This document shows, piece after piece, positions 32,299 to 43,917 of a stretch of DNA of 64,000 nt. The notes under the pieces were generated by a model. That model saw only the letters and a program-made list of their open reading frames with translations, did no database searches and was not told the origin of the DNA. The stretch is from Plasmopara viticola (Eukaryota; Oomycota; Peronosporomycetes; Peronosporales; Peronosporaceae): positions 372,001-436,000 of the forward strand of contig MBPM02000027.1 of NCBI GenBank assembly GCA_001695595.3, read 5' to 3'. A program made the position numbers and the translations under genes. Position 1 is the stretch's first letter, and each line of letters begins with the position of its first letter.

Positions 32299-34160
32299 AT
32301 GCAACAAAGACATTTAAAATCGAATAAATAGAGTAATAAAGCATGAGAGCCTTGCCAAACCATGCCGGGCAATGATACTTATAGTGTCGAAACACGAACA
32401 AGGACGATAGGAGTGACACGAAAAGAAAGGTCAATGATATCCAAGCATGAACGTCCAGTAACAGGGCCTCACTACGTCCGGACACGTATGCGAACGCCAT
32501 AGGCAGTCCCAGACCAAACAAAAGATTGAATACTGGACCCCCGAAACAACCAGCTATAGCCATTTGTGGAAACCCAGCTCGAGCTACTGACACATCCGTA
32601 ATCAAATCACCCACTGAGTTTCCCCACGCAAGTACAGTGAGCCCTAACAAGCTGTTACTAGCGTGAGTGATGTAGCCAACCGCCACCAGAAGCGCCATCA
32701 GCTCATTCGCTGCCGCGTATATCCAGCAAACGCAGCCAGCAAAAGCCATGAAAAGTAGCAAACTGGACGACTTTAGTGATCGCGGAGCATGTGACCGGTG
32801 TGTAAAAAACGAGATGACAGCACATGCACAACCACCCAAGGCTAAGATCGCTTGCCACACTGGAAAACGGTGTGAATATATTCCTTCTAAGATATCAATC
32901 TCGGCATTTCCACTTGTTATCGCAATCAAAAGTGGAACTGTAATAAGCGATAGACAAGCTTTGGGTCGCGACCAAGACTCATCGTCGAAGAGAGGCACAG
33001 TAAGATCGCGAGCGAGCACAAGCCCGGCTTGCGGAAGATGAAGAAGCTTGACTACAAATGATTGGTTGCTCTTATATATGAGAACAGCACGACGCCTGAG
33101 TCGCCACCTCCAGCGAAGGTGTTGTTGCCATTTCAAAAGAACACGATTGTTACTATCCACATCACGATCACCATTCGCGATCAACGGAGACGATAGAGAA
33201 TCATCTTCTTTAACGTCAAAATGATCATCGAACACTCGACTTGTAAAGTGTAAGCTGCTTAATTTGTCGGCTGACGACATCTCGGTATTCTCTGATTCCA
33301 ATACATCGCCACCGTTTTCATCATTCGCTATGCTCTCTGTAAATTTCTCAGCTTCTGGTCTCGTGATAAAGTCTTTTCGATGTTCTAGCTTGTCCGCTCG
33401 CTTCACATGCTTTCCTCTCGGTGGCAAAGCATGCCAAAAAGCTGAAATCATGAGTGATGTCCCTACCTTAGCGTCCTGATCGGCATCGACAGTAATTCTA
33501 TGCCTTCCCACACACGCTGGAAGCACGACACAGCCCACATAGATCCCGTACATGACCAAAAGCAGCACTGCAGACACGGCTGCATCCCCAATATTACCTT
33601 CGTTGCTGCTCTCAGCAAGTCCCAGAACGAGAACCAGAGCAGCAATCAATGCCCCCACGTCTCGCACAAATGCCCAGCGCTGCACCTTCACGTTGCTGGC
33701 CACTGCCACACCACCTACCACCACTGTGGAGACAAATATGGCTCCGCCCAGCAGACTGTTGACTCCAGTCTCCCCGACCCCGGAACTGTATGCGGCAATC
33801 GCAGAAAAAACGTCAGGAGCTCCGTTTCCAAAGGCGAGAAAAGTGACACCCGCAACGTCGTGAGGCACGCGAAGCCGATCGCTTAGACTTGCTAACGTCG
33901 GTGAAAAGTATCCATCAGCTGTGCTTCCCACTGCATCATAGAGAAGAAAGAACTGTCAGAGGATAGAAGAAAAAGAGAGGTTGAGCGAGTAGAAGCGCAC
34001 AGAAGTAAAAGAGGCAGCCGAGCCAGAGGAATAACATTGAGAATGAGAAAAGCGGAAGGCTGGCAAGCGTGCAATAGTGAATGTGTACATAGTCAATGCC
34101 AAGTGGACCTAACGTCATGTTTGCGACAAACGGAGAGTCGTCACACGCCGCTGGTAGCAT
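32288..34160 (-). CDS. Cation/calcium exchanger (CCX/NCLX type)
   Basis: Two exons (34001-34160 and 32288-33930; 70-nt intron) encode 600 aa. Both alpha repeats of the CaCA superfamily are present: VTFLAFGNGAPDVFSA in the first half and GLTVLAWGNSVGDLITDV followed by FPQMAIAGCFGGPVFN in the second. The opening VHIHYC and LFYFLGSTADGYFSP match the CCX/NCLX branch rather than classic NCX. There are about ten or more hydrophobic segments, split by a polar loop of some 150 residues rich in Asp/Glu/Lys. The protein should exchange Ca2+ or other cations for Na+/K+/H+ across an internal or mitochondrial membrane; ion choice and location are not readable. The start at 34160 is the first ATG, and an upstream exon is possible. 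Confidence 0.9.
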
Positions 34161-36264
34161 TGTCTTTGTCCTGAAATTCTTGCTTTTGCTTGAAAATTAC
34201 ACGGGAAGTTAGTATGAGCTCTCGGATCTGCTTTTTTATATGAATAAAACTTACTGATTATATGCTAAGCTATCTGCTATTCAAATGCATAAGAGTTTAA
34301 CATTATAGTTAATTATTTGTTTATAATTGCTCTAAATCGAAAAGGATCAATCGGTGGCATCATTATTAGAGTAGGCAAAGTGTGATCGGAGCGCTACAAA
34401 CCCTGATTTCGCTAAAAATGAGACTTTAGGTGGCACATAAGTGGAGCTGTCTCTAAGCAAATAGTCAATTTTGTTGAAAAGCAGAAGCGCTATTGGCGTG
34501 AGCACTGCAGCGTGTTCGATATTGGTGCTTCAGAATTGGACACTGATAACTTTGAGAGCAGGACAAACGTGGAGTGGTACATTTATTACTGATGGATGCT
34601 AAAAAAGCAACATTAGCTGTAAGTCATGATAGCATGGCTAGCGATAAACCTTAGCAGAATGGACGAGGTTCTGCTTGTGTGTGACATGTAGATTCAGGAG
34701 CTCATAACGCCCTGTAATCGATGCATGTCCTGGGTAGTACGGTTGGCTTTGAGCAAAGGCATTATCGCTGCGAGACTATCACTGCGCGGAAACTGGCACA
34801 TTGTCTAATTAGAAGTTCTTGTAAGAGACAGTAGCGGTTTGCGGTGTGGAAATTACGGGATAACGCTTTCAATGCAGATGTTTGATGCATTGAACACTGT
34901 GCAACAATTATATATACCAGCGCTTGCTGCATACCTTTAAAGGTATGGCTGGCTTTATCAAGGGCACGGTAGGTCCGATGTACCTAAATGGACCAGAAAT
35001 TAATTAGCAACGCTCGTTGTGGTCAGCTTTTACTGCGAAGTAGTCGATCAACGGCCAGGAACGCTTAGGCGCGGCCTAATCAGTGCGCAAAAAACGGCGT
35101 ACTTTTCACTGAACTGTCCCTATAATGAGCGACTCTTTTGGTGGACGTCAATGTTGACATCAGTGTATCAAATCGCAAATGTTTCGCATGAACTTGCCAC
35201 GAAGCATTTCATCGAAACCACCTTACTTGTCGCAAAGGAGAATCAGGCGCATAGCACATACTGGATTTTAATTCGGACAGGTAGAATCTTAAGCAGACAT
35301 GTCGGTAAATGACAACAACTTTCAGTAATTTACAGTAATACAAGAGCTTGAAGATAAGATTAGCCTGGACAATATCTCATTAGTGAATGCTCTGCTGCTT
35401 GATCAGTAAGAGACGAGCCGCTTCTTTCTGAAGCATATAGAAGCAGCTCGTGGAGCTGACATTATGTAGTAGTCATTTGACTTAATTTAGAGATCAGCTT
35501 TCCTCACTATTAGATAAAGCGGTTTCGACTTACGCTGGGAAGACAATTTGTGCACAGAGTAAATCTTCGATTCTTAAGGATCCATCGAGCCAGTAATATC
35601 TTTTGGCAGCGATACACCAAAATGTGGCCTCAGAAAAACCTTCCTTCGGGCTTATAACCGATAAATGAGTACGTAAAGAAGCTGGCTAGGTCACAGGATC
35701 CAAATTCTGAGAAACGGCCGTGGTCGTCACCGGAGGAACAACGCGACTTCACAGGGTTTTTTTGATCTAGACACGAAGAAGAAATAGTTCAGAAATGTAA
35801 ATATACCGACTATACGTCTATTTTCTTTTTCAGAGAAAAAATATCAAGTGATGCATCATACACGCTCTTAAGTAAACTAAATACGACCACTTCCCCGGTA
35901 TAGATGCCAACTACGAGATAGGAGAAGTTGAGAAACAGCATGAAGAAATGTACAATGTTAAGTGAAGCCGTCTAAGTTTACATGAATTACCATTTTGTCA
36001 AGCAAAAAAAGTGAAATATTCGTGACAGCGGTCAGCACTCCAATCAATATCCTCTTTAAGGAGTTGGTCATGTTCCAAGGGTTCTGCGACTTTTAATTGT
36101 CTGGTTACGTAAATTGTCCACTTGCAAAAAGTGCACGAGCGGACAAGTTTTACAAAGTGCGTATTCTGCGCAAAAATAATGCACTGTTACACTTGCTGGA
36201 TCTGAAAGCATGGCCTTCGGGCATTTTCCGCCAAGTCGTTAATTGACCAGTCCAATTGAGCTAG
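34161..36264. other. Decayed repeat DNA, no gene seen
   Basis: The first about 150 bp probably hold the exchanger promoter. The remainder has only short broken ORFs. The 97-codon ORF at 35019-35312 reads like protein (ERLFWWTSMLTSVYQI) but matches nothing I recognise. Confidence 0.4.
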
Positions 36265-36640
36265 AATTACTCAAGGAAAAGCCTGGCCTGGCCAATTGCT
36301 TACACAAGTGTAGTGCGAATTGGCTAAACCATTACCCGGTTTTTGTTTGAAAACGCCAAGAAACGTATTCTATGGATGCCGATATTCGCTCAGCCGTGAT
36401 CAAAAGGATCGCTTTGTGTTGTCTATGCGCATCAGATTTGTCGTCGGCAGTGAGCTGCGCTATGCCAACACCAAGAAGCGAAATTAAGCTATCGCATTCA
36501 AATCTCAACGCCGAGGAGAAGTATCCTGTTCATGTAATTAGTCGCTTGCGACATACTATGCTCTCGATAAGTTCGGGGTTCGGTTGTTGCTATGTATGAT
36601 GTATACAGATGGTGCGTTATTACGTACGGCAAATTAATAT
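36265..36640 (+). pseudogene. Ty3/Gypsy RT-RNase H remnant
   Basis: Plus-strand fragments in shifting frames follow the Gypsy pol pattern: GLANCLHKCSANWL, then SMRIRFVVGSELRYANTK, then ATYYALDKFGVRLL and MMYTDGALLRTA. The last pair corresponds to the family motifs YALVKFRVxLL and YTDHASLRTA. It carries several stops and frame changes. Confidence 0.7.
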
Positions 36641-36943
36641 TTTCGCCTACAATAAGAAAGAGTGACTTCTCTTCTTAGCTAGGCAAGGCTTAGATAAACG
36701 ACGAGCAAGAAACGCATAGCGAACACGCTCAGCCTTTTTCGGCCCTTATCCAATATTAAAAAAGCGAGGACAAAATCTAATCCTAGAGACAGTAAAAGCC
36801 GCATGTGTATGAAGATTTTCAGCATTTAAAATCACAAATAGTGTTCAAAAGAAAATTTCAATTTGTTGTTTCATCCTTTTCGGTCAGGATCTTTCTCTTG
36901 AATAAATTTACTTCTTGCCATTTGTCTCGTACGTTTCTTGAAG

Positions 36944-37126
36944 TCAATAAGCACTCTGGATACAAAAAGTCTCCGACTTTTTTATCATTGTGATAGGCAT
37001 GATATCATGTGGCCATTTGGCCGGGCACACACTACGTAACACGTCTTCCATGGGGCAGCTCACTCGGTCGATCTGACCATCGGTGTGAATGGTCCGTTGA
37101 TGCACTTGTCCAATTTGGTTAAGCAC
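36944..37126 (-). pseudogene. Ty3/Gypsy integrase C-terminal core remnant
   Basis: The minus-strand stretch includes TIHTDGQIDRVSCPMEDVLRSVC, split here as HTDGQIDRV and MEDVLRSVC. The family signature is HPQTDGQTERVNRVLEDVLRSVC. It opposes the nearby RT remnant in orientation, so at least two insertions are involved. Confidence 0.7.
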
Positions 37127-37140
37127 GGAAAAAGCGCAGA

Positions 37141-38044
37141 GCCTGGAAGGCGGGAATTAAAGCTGGGAGATCGCTTAAGACAGATTTACTGTAGCACTGT
37201 CTTGTTGTAGGAGCCGCCTTGTGCGATGCCGTTGATGTATAGCCTCGAAATCCCTTGTTTGAGCCGAAGAAAAAATGAAAGGTTGTTTTCTTTCGATTTA
37301 TGACTTTTTGACATTGTCATGGGGCACCACGGTTGGAGACAATACACCGTCAAACGCGGACATTTGCTGATCAAAGAAAGGATTATTTATATGAAATTGC
37401 TTGACACACGGGTTTGCAGCTTGACCATGAACGGTAGGGAAATCAATCTGGAAATGTAGTCGAAGTAAGGAATCTTATGTATGAACTTGCTTGACACACT
37501 GGCTGGCAGCTAGCTCGAGGGCTGTGAAGAGAGCGGTGTAGCATAATCCAGTTTTCTGTAGCTGTGCACCTCGATCACGCTTCACAAAGAAGTTCGCGGG
37601 AGTCAAGTAAGCTGATGAGAGGCAAACGCAGTTCAAACAGTAGATCAAAAATCGCTTTGCTTTAACTATTATGTTCAGGACATGAAGTTGCTTGCCACGA
37701 AAATTGTACTCATGAGGTGTTAGAATATACTTTTGTGCCAGAGGCTCTTGCCAGTAATCACAACCTTCAATTCATTAGGAAAGGCGATAGAACGCCCACT
37801 TGTATTAAGGAATGGTACGATGGTTGGCTTTCTTAAAATTTTCCTTAAAAACGAGCCTTGCAAACTTAATCTGCTCTCCAACGTAGGCCATATAATAAGT
37901 TGACCCGATTAGAAAATTATGAGTTTTATCGATGTTCTCTAATAACAGATGCCAATATGCAGACCTTAACTTGGGTTTATTGACGCAGTAATTTTGTCCG
38001 GTAAATGCCAAACAATAGTTGTTCACCGGACAAATAAAAGCGAA
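37141..38044. other. Repeat debris, no gene seen
   Basis: A block around TTGCTTGACACAC followed by GCAGCT occurs twice, near 37397 and 37487, pointing to an old local duplication. No coding feature is supported. Confidence 0.4.
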
Positions 38045-38396
38045 ACAACGTTGTCTCAAGCTCGGAAAAGGTTGGGGTGACGCCCTCCTTCCAAGCGCGG
38101 GGGCTAAATGCTCGCGCGCTTTGGGCAGGTGCTCTCGGGCGTCTGCAGGTCTCTAACGAGTCTCACCCTCGACGCGACGGTCTCCAGCACCAGGGCGCCA
38201 CCTGAGCTCTTGCCAAGTCAGACCTACACAAAATAATGGAAGACCCTCACGACCTCGGTGCTGGTTGCACTGCCCGCCGAACGAGACCCGACGTATGCGG
38301 ACACCACTTTATGCCGTGGACTAGCCAGACTGAGCCTAGCACGTGCATAACTTGGCAACGCGATAACGTAATACAATACAATACAACGTTGTCTCA
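38045..38396 (+). mobile_element. SINE-like retroposon, copy 2
   Basis: The element at 38059-38382 is the reverse-orientation copy of 14504-14828. It starts CTCGGAAAAGGTTGGGGTGA and ends in an ATACA tail (GTAATACAATACAAT). It is flanked by a perfect 14-bp direct repeat, ACAACGTTGTCTCA, at 38045-38058 and 38383-38396. The two copies are alignable end to end with scattered substitutions. The flanks differ completely, so each copy inserted independently. Confidence 0.82.
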
Positions 38397-39517
38397 TCCA
38401 AATTGTGTGTGTTGACGATACATATTACTTAGCCTAGTTTTTCTTCTAATATCACATAAGCAATGGTCCTTGTGCTTTTCTGCTTGTTTCTCAGTATCAA
38501 ATACTGCCTTCTTAATGATGTCCATACTTTTGTCACACAATATGTTGGTATCAAGTGCGTCACACCGGCTTTATATAATTCGGACCCAACCATGTAATCA
38601 CTACGCTAGCAAATATTCAAAACCAAAAGCGCTTTCATTCTTAAGGCACGTGGTAGCTGGGCTCTCTGCGCTCAAGCCCTTTGCCGATCGATATTTATTT
38701 CTCATATCAAAACAAACCTAGGATGCTTTTCGTGTCTCGGACGGATGAAAACGCATTTCTTGCTTTGAAGATTATGTTAAGCCTTCTTTTTGCAAAGTCT
38801 GTACCTTGAACTCAACAGAATTTGGTCTCAAATTAAGGACGGGGACTATATTAGTCTCTATCTTTAGCTCGAGGTGTAGTCTTCGAGACTCATTCAAAAG
38901 TTAGATTGACGCAGCTGTGAGTCTAGGGACCTATTCAATCGACTTCTTGTAGTCTGGGCACTCTGTTATGGTTTACTCTAGTCTTATCAACCGCTTGGAT
39001 CTCGACGGCTTCATCGAGGTTTGTGTACTACCTGCTTTTTCATTTGTTGAACACGGCAGGCGACGACTGGAATATCAAAATTACTGCTTTTACCAGAAGC
39101 GGACCGTTGCCAAAATCATCAAAAATTTAAAATTCAGATTATCTACTTTGGTCCGGACATGTGATCAATAAGTTAGCCTTGTAAAGCTACGATTACAAGA
39201 ACAGAAGCCCTGGTAAATTGATGGTACATTCTGTCCAGCAAACAAACGACATGGTTTGTCTCATAGCCTTCTTCGTGCTTTGTTGGCAAACAATTTCGCC
39301 TCGCGCTGCAGGCATTCTTCAGTAAGTGCTTATTGTAAAATAATGGGCAGCCTGTAAGAGCGCCTGCGCATAATATAAAAAACATATACAGCACATCGAT
39401 GTAATTAATCGAAAAGAAAGATTTCTAAGCTAGTTGTCGTGCAGATTATCGTGTTCTTGTATTTCGTTGGTCAATAATCAAAACGTACGGCTAAGGACCG
39501 TGTAAACTCTGGACTCT
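38397..39517. other. Spacer upstream of TRAPPC8, no gene seen
   Basis: Short ORFs only. The last 100-200 bp should contain the TRAPPC8 promoter. Confidence 0.4.
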
Positions 39518-42500
39518 ATGGAATCGGTCGCGAGTTGGGTCCAGGAAATCTTTGCGCCAGTGGTGCTCACGTGCTTCACGTCGGAGGCCGATCGCATCTC
39601 GCAAAAAAACAATCTTTCCGTAGATAACCTTCTTAACGGTTTTGCGTGCTTGAATGACGCCAATACCCCATTGCGTTCTGTGACACATCCGATCCAGCTC
39701 GCAAGCTTCAACTTTCGCTTCTTAGCGGCTAGCCAATTCCGCACTCTGGAGATCAATGAAGCTTCCAAACAGCTTAATGAATGTATAAAGCGCCACCCGC
39801 CACGACACAATGTCGCAGCGGCTTCTGCAGTGGAGCTGGACATTCCACGCGTCACCAACACTGACGATGTAGCCGCGTACCTACGCGTCATCGGCGTGGA
39901 TGCCGACGCAAACGGCACTACCGATCCTATGCCCTGGTACCGCTCATTCAAGTATACACTCATGGATACTTTTCGATGTGAAGAGTACAGTCTTTTGTGT
40001 CACCCAGTAGCGATGCTTGTGGTCGTGAGTTCCACAGACCCCAATCCACGTCACAGTTTCGAACAATTGACGGCGCCTAGAAATCTCCCGTTACCGTTTC
40101 AACAGGGGCTATACGATGCCACATTATTGTCTAAGTATTACGTCGTGTTGCACGACGTGGTAGAGACAAAGGGCACGGGTATTGATCCCGATGCGATTTT
40201 GACAAGTATGAACATTACTTCAGTCAATGGAACAGTTTTGAGAATCAATTCATTAACTGAGGAAGAAGTCTCAATTCCATCGCAATTTGCACCATTGTGG
40301 ATGGAAAACCCTTACGTGAGAGCCCCTCTATTCTTACAAGAAGTGGATACGACTCCGCATGTAAGTGACACAGTAGGAACTTTATTATCAAGCGATGATG
40401 TGAATCATCTTAAAAATTTTGTACGAGAATTTGGGTTGCAATTCTTACTGTCTTCGCTCGAAGGACGGATATTTCAGCTCAATGAAGTTGTGTCCGCCAT
40501 GAAAAAGGGAGTGAAAAATGTCTTCAAGTCCTGGCTGCGCAAACCGAAGGATTCGCGGCTGTCGAGTACCTCTTTATCCGGAAGTGTGTTCTACAAGAGT
40601 GATGCTATTGAGTCACAGACGCGCCTTCTGGCCGATACGGCTTTTCTTGTGCGCGATTACGAATTGGCGTTACAAATGTATCGGTTGGTGCGAGAGGACT
40701 ATAAATCGGACAAGGCGTTGTTTCATTGTGCCAATGTGAACGAGATGATCGCGCTTTGCCTACTCGTCACCAAAGGATCACCCATGCAAATAACGAATGC
40801 TTTGGACGCCGCCAATGCGATTTATGCCAAGGCACCGTCTTCTCTGACCCAGCGTATGGCTATTCGAACAGCGGTCATTGCTGGTGAAATCTACCATGCG
40901 TTGAGCAAGTCGGGGCTGTTTACGGACTACATGGATAACGCGTCGGCTGCCCTTATTCGTGGCTCGACGATGGAGCAAGGCATTTGTTCTGCAATTTTAA
41001 TGGAGCGTGCAGCTCTTTGCGATATGCGCGCGCGATTACCAAAGTTTCGCAAGTACGGCTTTCGAATGGTGATGGCTGGCCATGTCTACGACTCGTTGGG
41101 GCATAAAGAACACGCTGCAAGGTGTTATTCACTGGCACGCGCTATCTACGACTGTAGCGGGTGGTTTCTTGTCGAAGATCATATAAATTTCGTGCTTGCA
41201 CAGCAAGCAAGCAAGCTGGACGACCGCATGGCCTCCATTATTCTGTTTTTAAAACTTATAGGCACAGGTCGCAACTCGGCTAGCCAGCAAGAAGCAATGC
41301 TATACGATTTTGGTCTGATGGTTAAGGATTTTTTGGCGACAGAGCACGCAGGCGCGTCTTCATCGTTATTCTCTCATGATGGCCCTGTTATTATTACCGG
41401 TGGCAATGGTAGCGTAAAAAGATTGTTGGTAAGAGACTTGCGCATGCCTGAGCTTGACGAAAAATCGACCGTCGTGTTTGCCGCTACTAACGCATTTGGA
41501 ATCGATCGGTCGATTGACGGTAATTTGTCAGAAGCAGAAATGTGGCAAGAACTTAGCGAAATGATTGACAAGCAAAACCGTCTTCATCATTATGTAATGT
41601 CTAAAACCAACGACGAAGCCAAAAGCTGGTTTGCGCCTTCCCATCTTTATGCTGGTTTTCGCAATAAAAAGAACGTTGACGTTCAAGCGCCAGAAAATTA
41701 CGTTTTGGGCGAACAGATTTACGTTGAATTTGTAATGAAAAATGCACTTTCGTGTGCGGTGGACGTTGAAAAAATTCATTTGTTTGGGAAATTCGAAACC
41801 GCTGGTGAAAATAAGGACGTATTTGACATCCCAGAGAGGAGCGAGTCCGGTGAACAGCGTATCGTGATCAATAGCGTAAACCTTCAGCTCCTTCCTTGTA
41901 GTGAAGAACACGTCCGCCTGGCCGTGTGTCCGCAAATATGTGGAAAGGTTAGCCTGACTGGAGTTCGGTGGTCGATATGTGGTGGTGACGTCCAAGGCGA
42001 GCTCGCATTTAACATTCCTGGGCCTTTTATGCAAGATACACGAGAACACCAAGAAACTCGAGCCCGAGCTCGAGCTCCAAACATAAGTCTCATTGCGAAC
42101 GTTATCGAGTCCATGCCATGGCTTGGGGTAAAAGTTGATCATGTTTTCGCGGAACATTACGTTGGCGAGCTGATAAAGCTTAAAGTTTATCTTGTCAACT
42201 CTGGAACTGCACCCTTAGGTGGCCTGCAAGTCTGCTGTGCTGATCTGCAACTTTGCGCCTCTGAAAAAGGTACAGTAAAAGAGTTGTGCGGGTACATCGG
42301 CGCTAATGGCCATATTGTGGACTTAAGCGCGGTAACCCTCGCTCCTGGTGAAAGTAAGGATTTAACGTTGTGGGCACGAGGTGCAGTAAGTGGGCAAAGT
42401 CGCGCGGCTCTTCTTTTCAAATACACGACTTCATCTGTCAGCTCTAAGCGCCCTCTTTCGCGCACGGTCAAGATCATGCTGAATATGGACTTGCAGCCGT

Positions 42501-43786
42501 GCATTGACGTGTCTTACACTGTTGAACCAAGTTTTGAAGCCGCAGGCGAGTACATTCTTGGCATTACAGTGTCAAATAAGCGACGTAATCATCACAACAA
42601 GACTGGCCCTTTTGACGGAATGGTGCAACTGGAAGAGCTTCTATGCATCAGCAACTCCTGGGCTGTGGAGAAATTGACTCGATTGCCATCCCAAACTTTC
42701 AACGAGGTGCGAGATTCGCTGCATCTTGGCTTTTTTGAAGCCAGTACAAGTTATTTTCGTGTGGTGCGTCGGCATGATAATTCTAGAACGAGAGAATTCG
42801 AGTGGTGCAAGTTGCCCCTCAGCTCAAGACAGAATGAAATTGAATGGTCAGCAACTTTGCCGATCGAACAGTTCTTATGCTTGGAGCATGCTGCCCAGCT
42901 CGCCCGTGCTGGTAATTCCGAAGCTTGTGATGGCACTGATAGTAAACGTGGTAATGGCTTTCGTACTATCCAAAGTGTGCGACGGGAGAACAAGGCGCTG
43001 AAAATTGCTACGGGAGAAGACGGCAAGAATTCTAAAGCACAGCAAGAGCCGCAACCTACATCGAAAGATGCACTGCTCTCTAACTTGGATACCGATGGTC
43101 ACCTCGTACTTGTTTGGTCGACAGAAGCCAACATAAGTTACAGCGGAAAAGCGAGTGCAATGGCGCAGAATCGAGCAATTGGTCAGGTCAATCTCACGTC
43201 GGTCAAGATTCGTCCGCCAACACTTGAAACTTCGTGTCCTCTGACTGTGACGCTTAAGTATAAAGATTCAATCGAATTGCAGAGATCCACAATACCCGGA
43301 TCAATGTCGTCACGGCTTAGCATAGCGGAGCTTGATGTTTTCATGCAAGTCTGCAACGATTCTGCGCCAAATTCGGCACCACTAGACGTGACGGTCGAGA
43401 TGCTTCATCCCGAAGAAGCCCAAGGCTCGCTTCCGACAACGTCATCGCTTACTAAGTTGTACTCAGTCTCACATTCCGGTGCCTCACCACCCCAGGGTTC
43501 GCCACCAAGTTTCTTCTGGACCGGTGTCACGAAGAAGAATGTTGCGCGGTTCTTACCAAACAACCACGTAACAATCAAGCTTAAGGCTTGTTTCATAGCG
43601 CCTGGCATCTACAACTTAAATCGCTTTCGATTTGAAGTTCAATCCACCACACTTGGGCAACCAGCCAATGTGTTCATGCTACCTGCCGATTATTTCGTGT
43701 ATGTGATGGATCCGCAAGACACCGGACCACCATTACGGTCCGAAATCAAGGATACAATTGACGAATTACTTGTTCCAGTGCAATGA
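39518..43786 (+). CDS. TRAPPC8: TRAPP complex subunit 8 (Trs85 family)
   Basis: One intronless ORF of 1422 aa, close to the usual length of animal TRAPPC8. The N-terminal half matches the Trs85/TRAPPC8 domain: an early ASWVQEIFAPVVLTCF, PWYRSFKYTLMDTFRCEE, HPVAMLVVVSSTDPNP, then SQTRLLADTAFLVRDYELALQMYR beginning an array of TPR-like helices (CNVNEMIALCLL, GRNSASQQEAMLYDF). The C-terminal half is beta-rich (VYLVNSGTAPLGG, LTLWARGA), as in ASPIC-type TRAPP subunits. TRAPPC8 belongs to TRAPPIII and helps activate Rab1 in ER-Golgi traffic and autophagy. It converges on STIL with 131 bp between stops. Confidence 0.88.
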   Translation: MESVASWVQEIFAPVVLTCFTSEADRISQKNNLSVDNLLNGFACLNDANTPLRSVTHPIQLASFNFRFLAASQFRTLEINEASKQLNECIKRHPPRHNVAAASAVELDIPRVTNTDDVAAYLRVIGVDADANGTTDPMPWYRSFKYTLMDTFRCEEYSLLCHPVAMLVVVSSTDPNPRHSFEQLTAPRNLPLPFQQGLYDATLLSKYYVVLHDVVETKGTGIDPDAILTSMNITSVNGTVLRINSLTEEEVSIPSQFAPLWMENPYVRAPLFLQEVDTTPHVSDTVGTLLSSDDVNHLKNFVREFGLQFLLSSLEGRIFQLNEVVSAMKKGVKNVFKSWLRKPKDSRLSSTSLSGSVFYKSDAIESQTRLLADTAFLVRDYELALQMYRLVREDYKSDKALFHCANVNEMIALCLLVTKGSPMQITNALDAANAIYAKAPSSLTQRMAIRTAVIAGEIYHALSKSGLFTDYMDNASAALIRGSTMEQGICSAILMERAALCDMRARLPKFRKYGFRMVMAGHVYDSLGHKEHAARCYSLARAIYDCSGWFLVEDHINFVLAQQASKLDDRMASIILFLKLIGTGRNSASQQEAMLYDFGLMVKDFLATEHAGASSSLFSHDGPVIITGGNGSVKRLLVRDLRMPELDEKSTVVFAATNAFGIDRSIDGNLSEAEMWQELSEMIDKQNRLHHYVMSKTNDEAKSWFAPSHLYAGFRNKKNVDVQAPENYVLGEQIYVEFVMKNALSCAVDVEKIHLFGKFETAGENKDVFDIPERSESGEQRIVINSVNLQLLPCSEEHVRLAVCPQICGKVSLTGVRWSICGGDVQGELAFNIPGPFMQDTREHQETRARARAPNISLIANVIESMPWLGVKVDHVFAEHYVGELIKLKVYLVNSGTAPLGGLQVCCADLQLCASEKGTVKELCGYIGANGHIVDLSAVTLAPGESKDLTLWARGAVSGQSRAALLFKYTTSSVSSKRPLSRTVKIMLNMDLQPCIDVSYTVEPSFEAAGEYILGITVSNKRRNHHNKTGPFDGMVQLEELLCISNSWAVEKLTRLPSQTFNEVRDSLHLGFFEASTSYFRVVRRHDNSRTREFEWCKLPLSSRQNEIEWSATLPIEQFLCLEHAAQLARAGNSEACDGTDSKRGNGFRTIQSVRRENKALKIATGEDGKNSKAQQEPQPTSKDALLSNLDTDGHLVLVWSTEANISYSGKASAMAQNRAIGQVNLTSVKIRPPTLETSCPLTVTLKYKDSIELQRSTIPGSMSSRLSIAELDVFMQVCNDSAPNSAPLDVTVEMLHPEEAQGSLPTTSSLTKLYSVSHSGASPPQGSPPSFFWTGVTKKNVARFLPNNHVTIKLKACFIAPGIYNLNRFRFEVQSTTLGQPANVFMLPADYFVYVMDPQDTGPPLRSEIKDTIDELLVPVQ

Positions 43787-43917
43787 AGATCGACTGTTAG
43801 CATAATACGATAAAAATGACACAATTTAGGTCGGATGAATGTAAGTGGTTTTCTTGGTAAAGTACCTGTTGATCGAAGGAGTGCACAATTACTTAGCAGA
43901 TTCAGTCGTAAAGTGTC

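Noticed and set aside
41528..42157. 209-codon minus-strand ORF
   Set aside because: It lies wholly antisense within the TRAPPC8 ORF, with no family resemblance.
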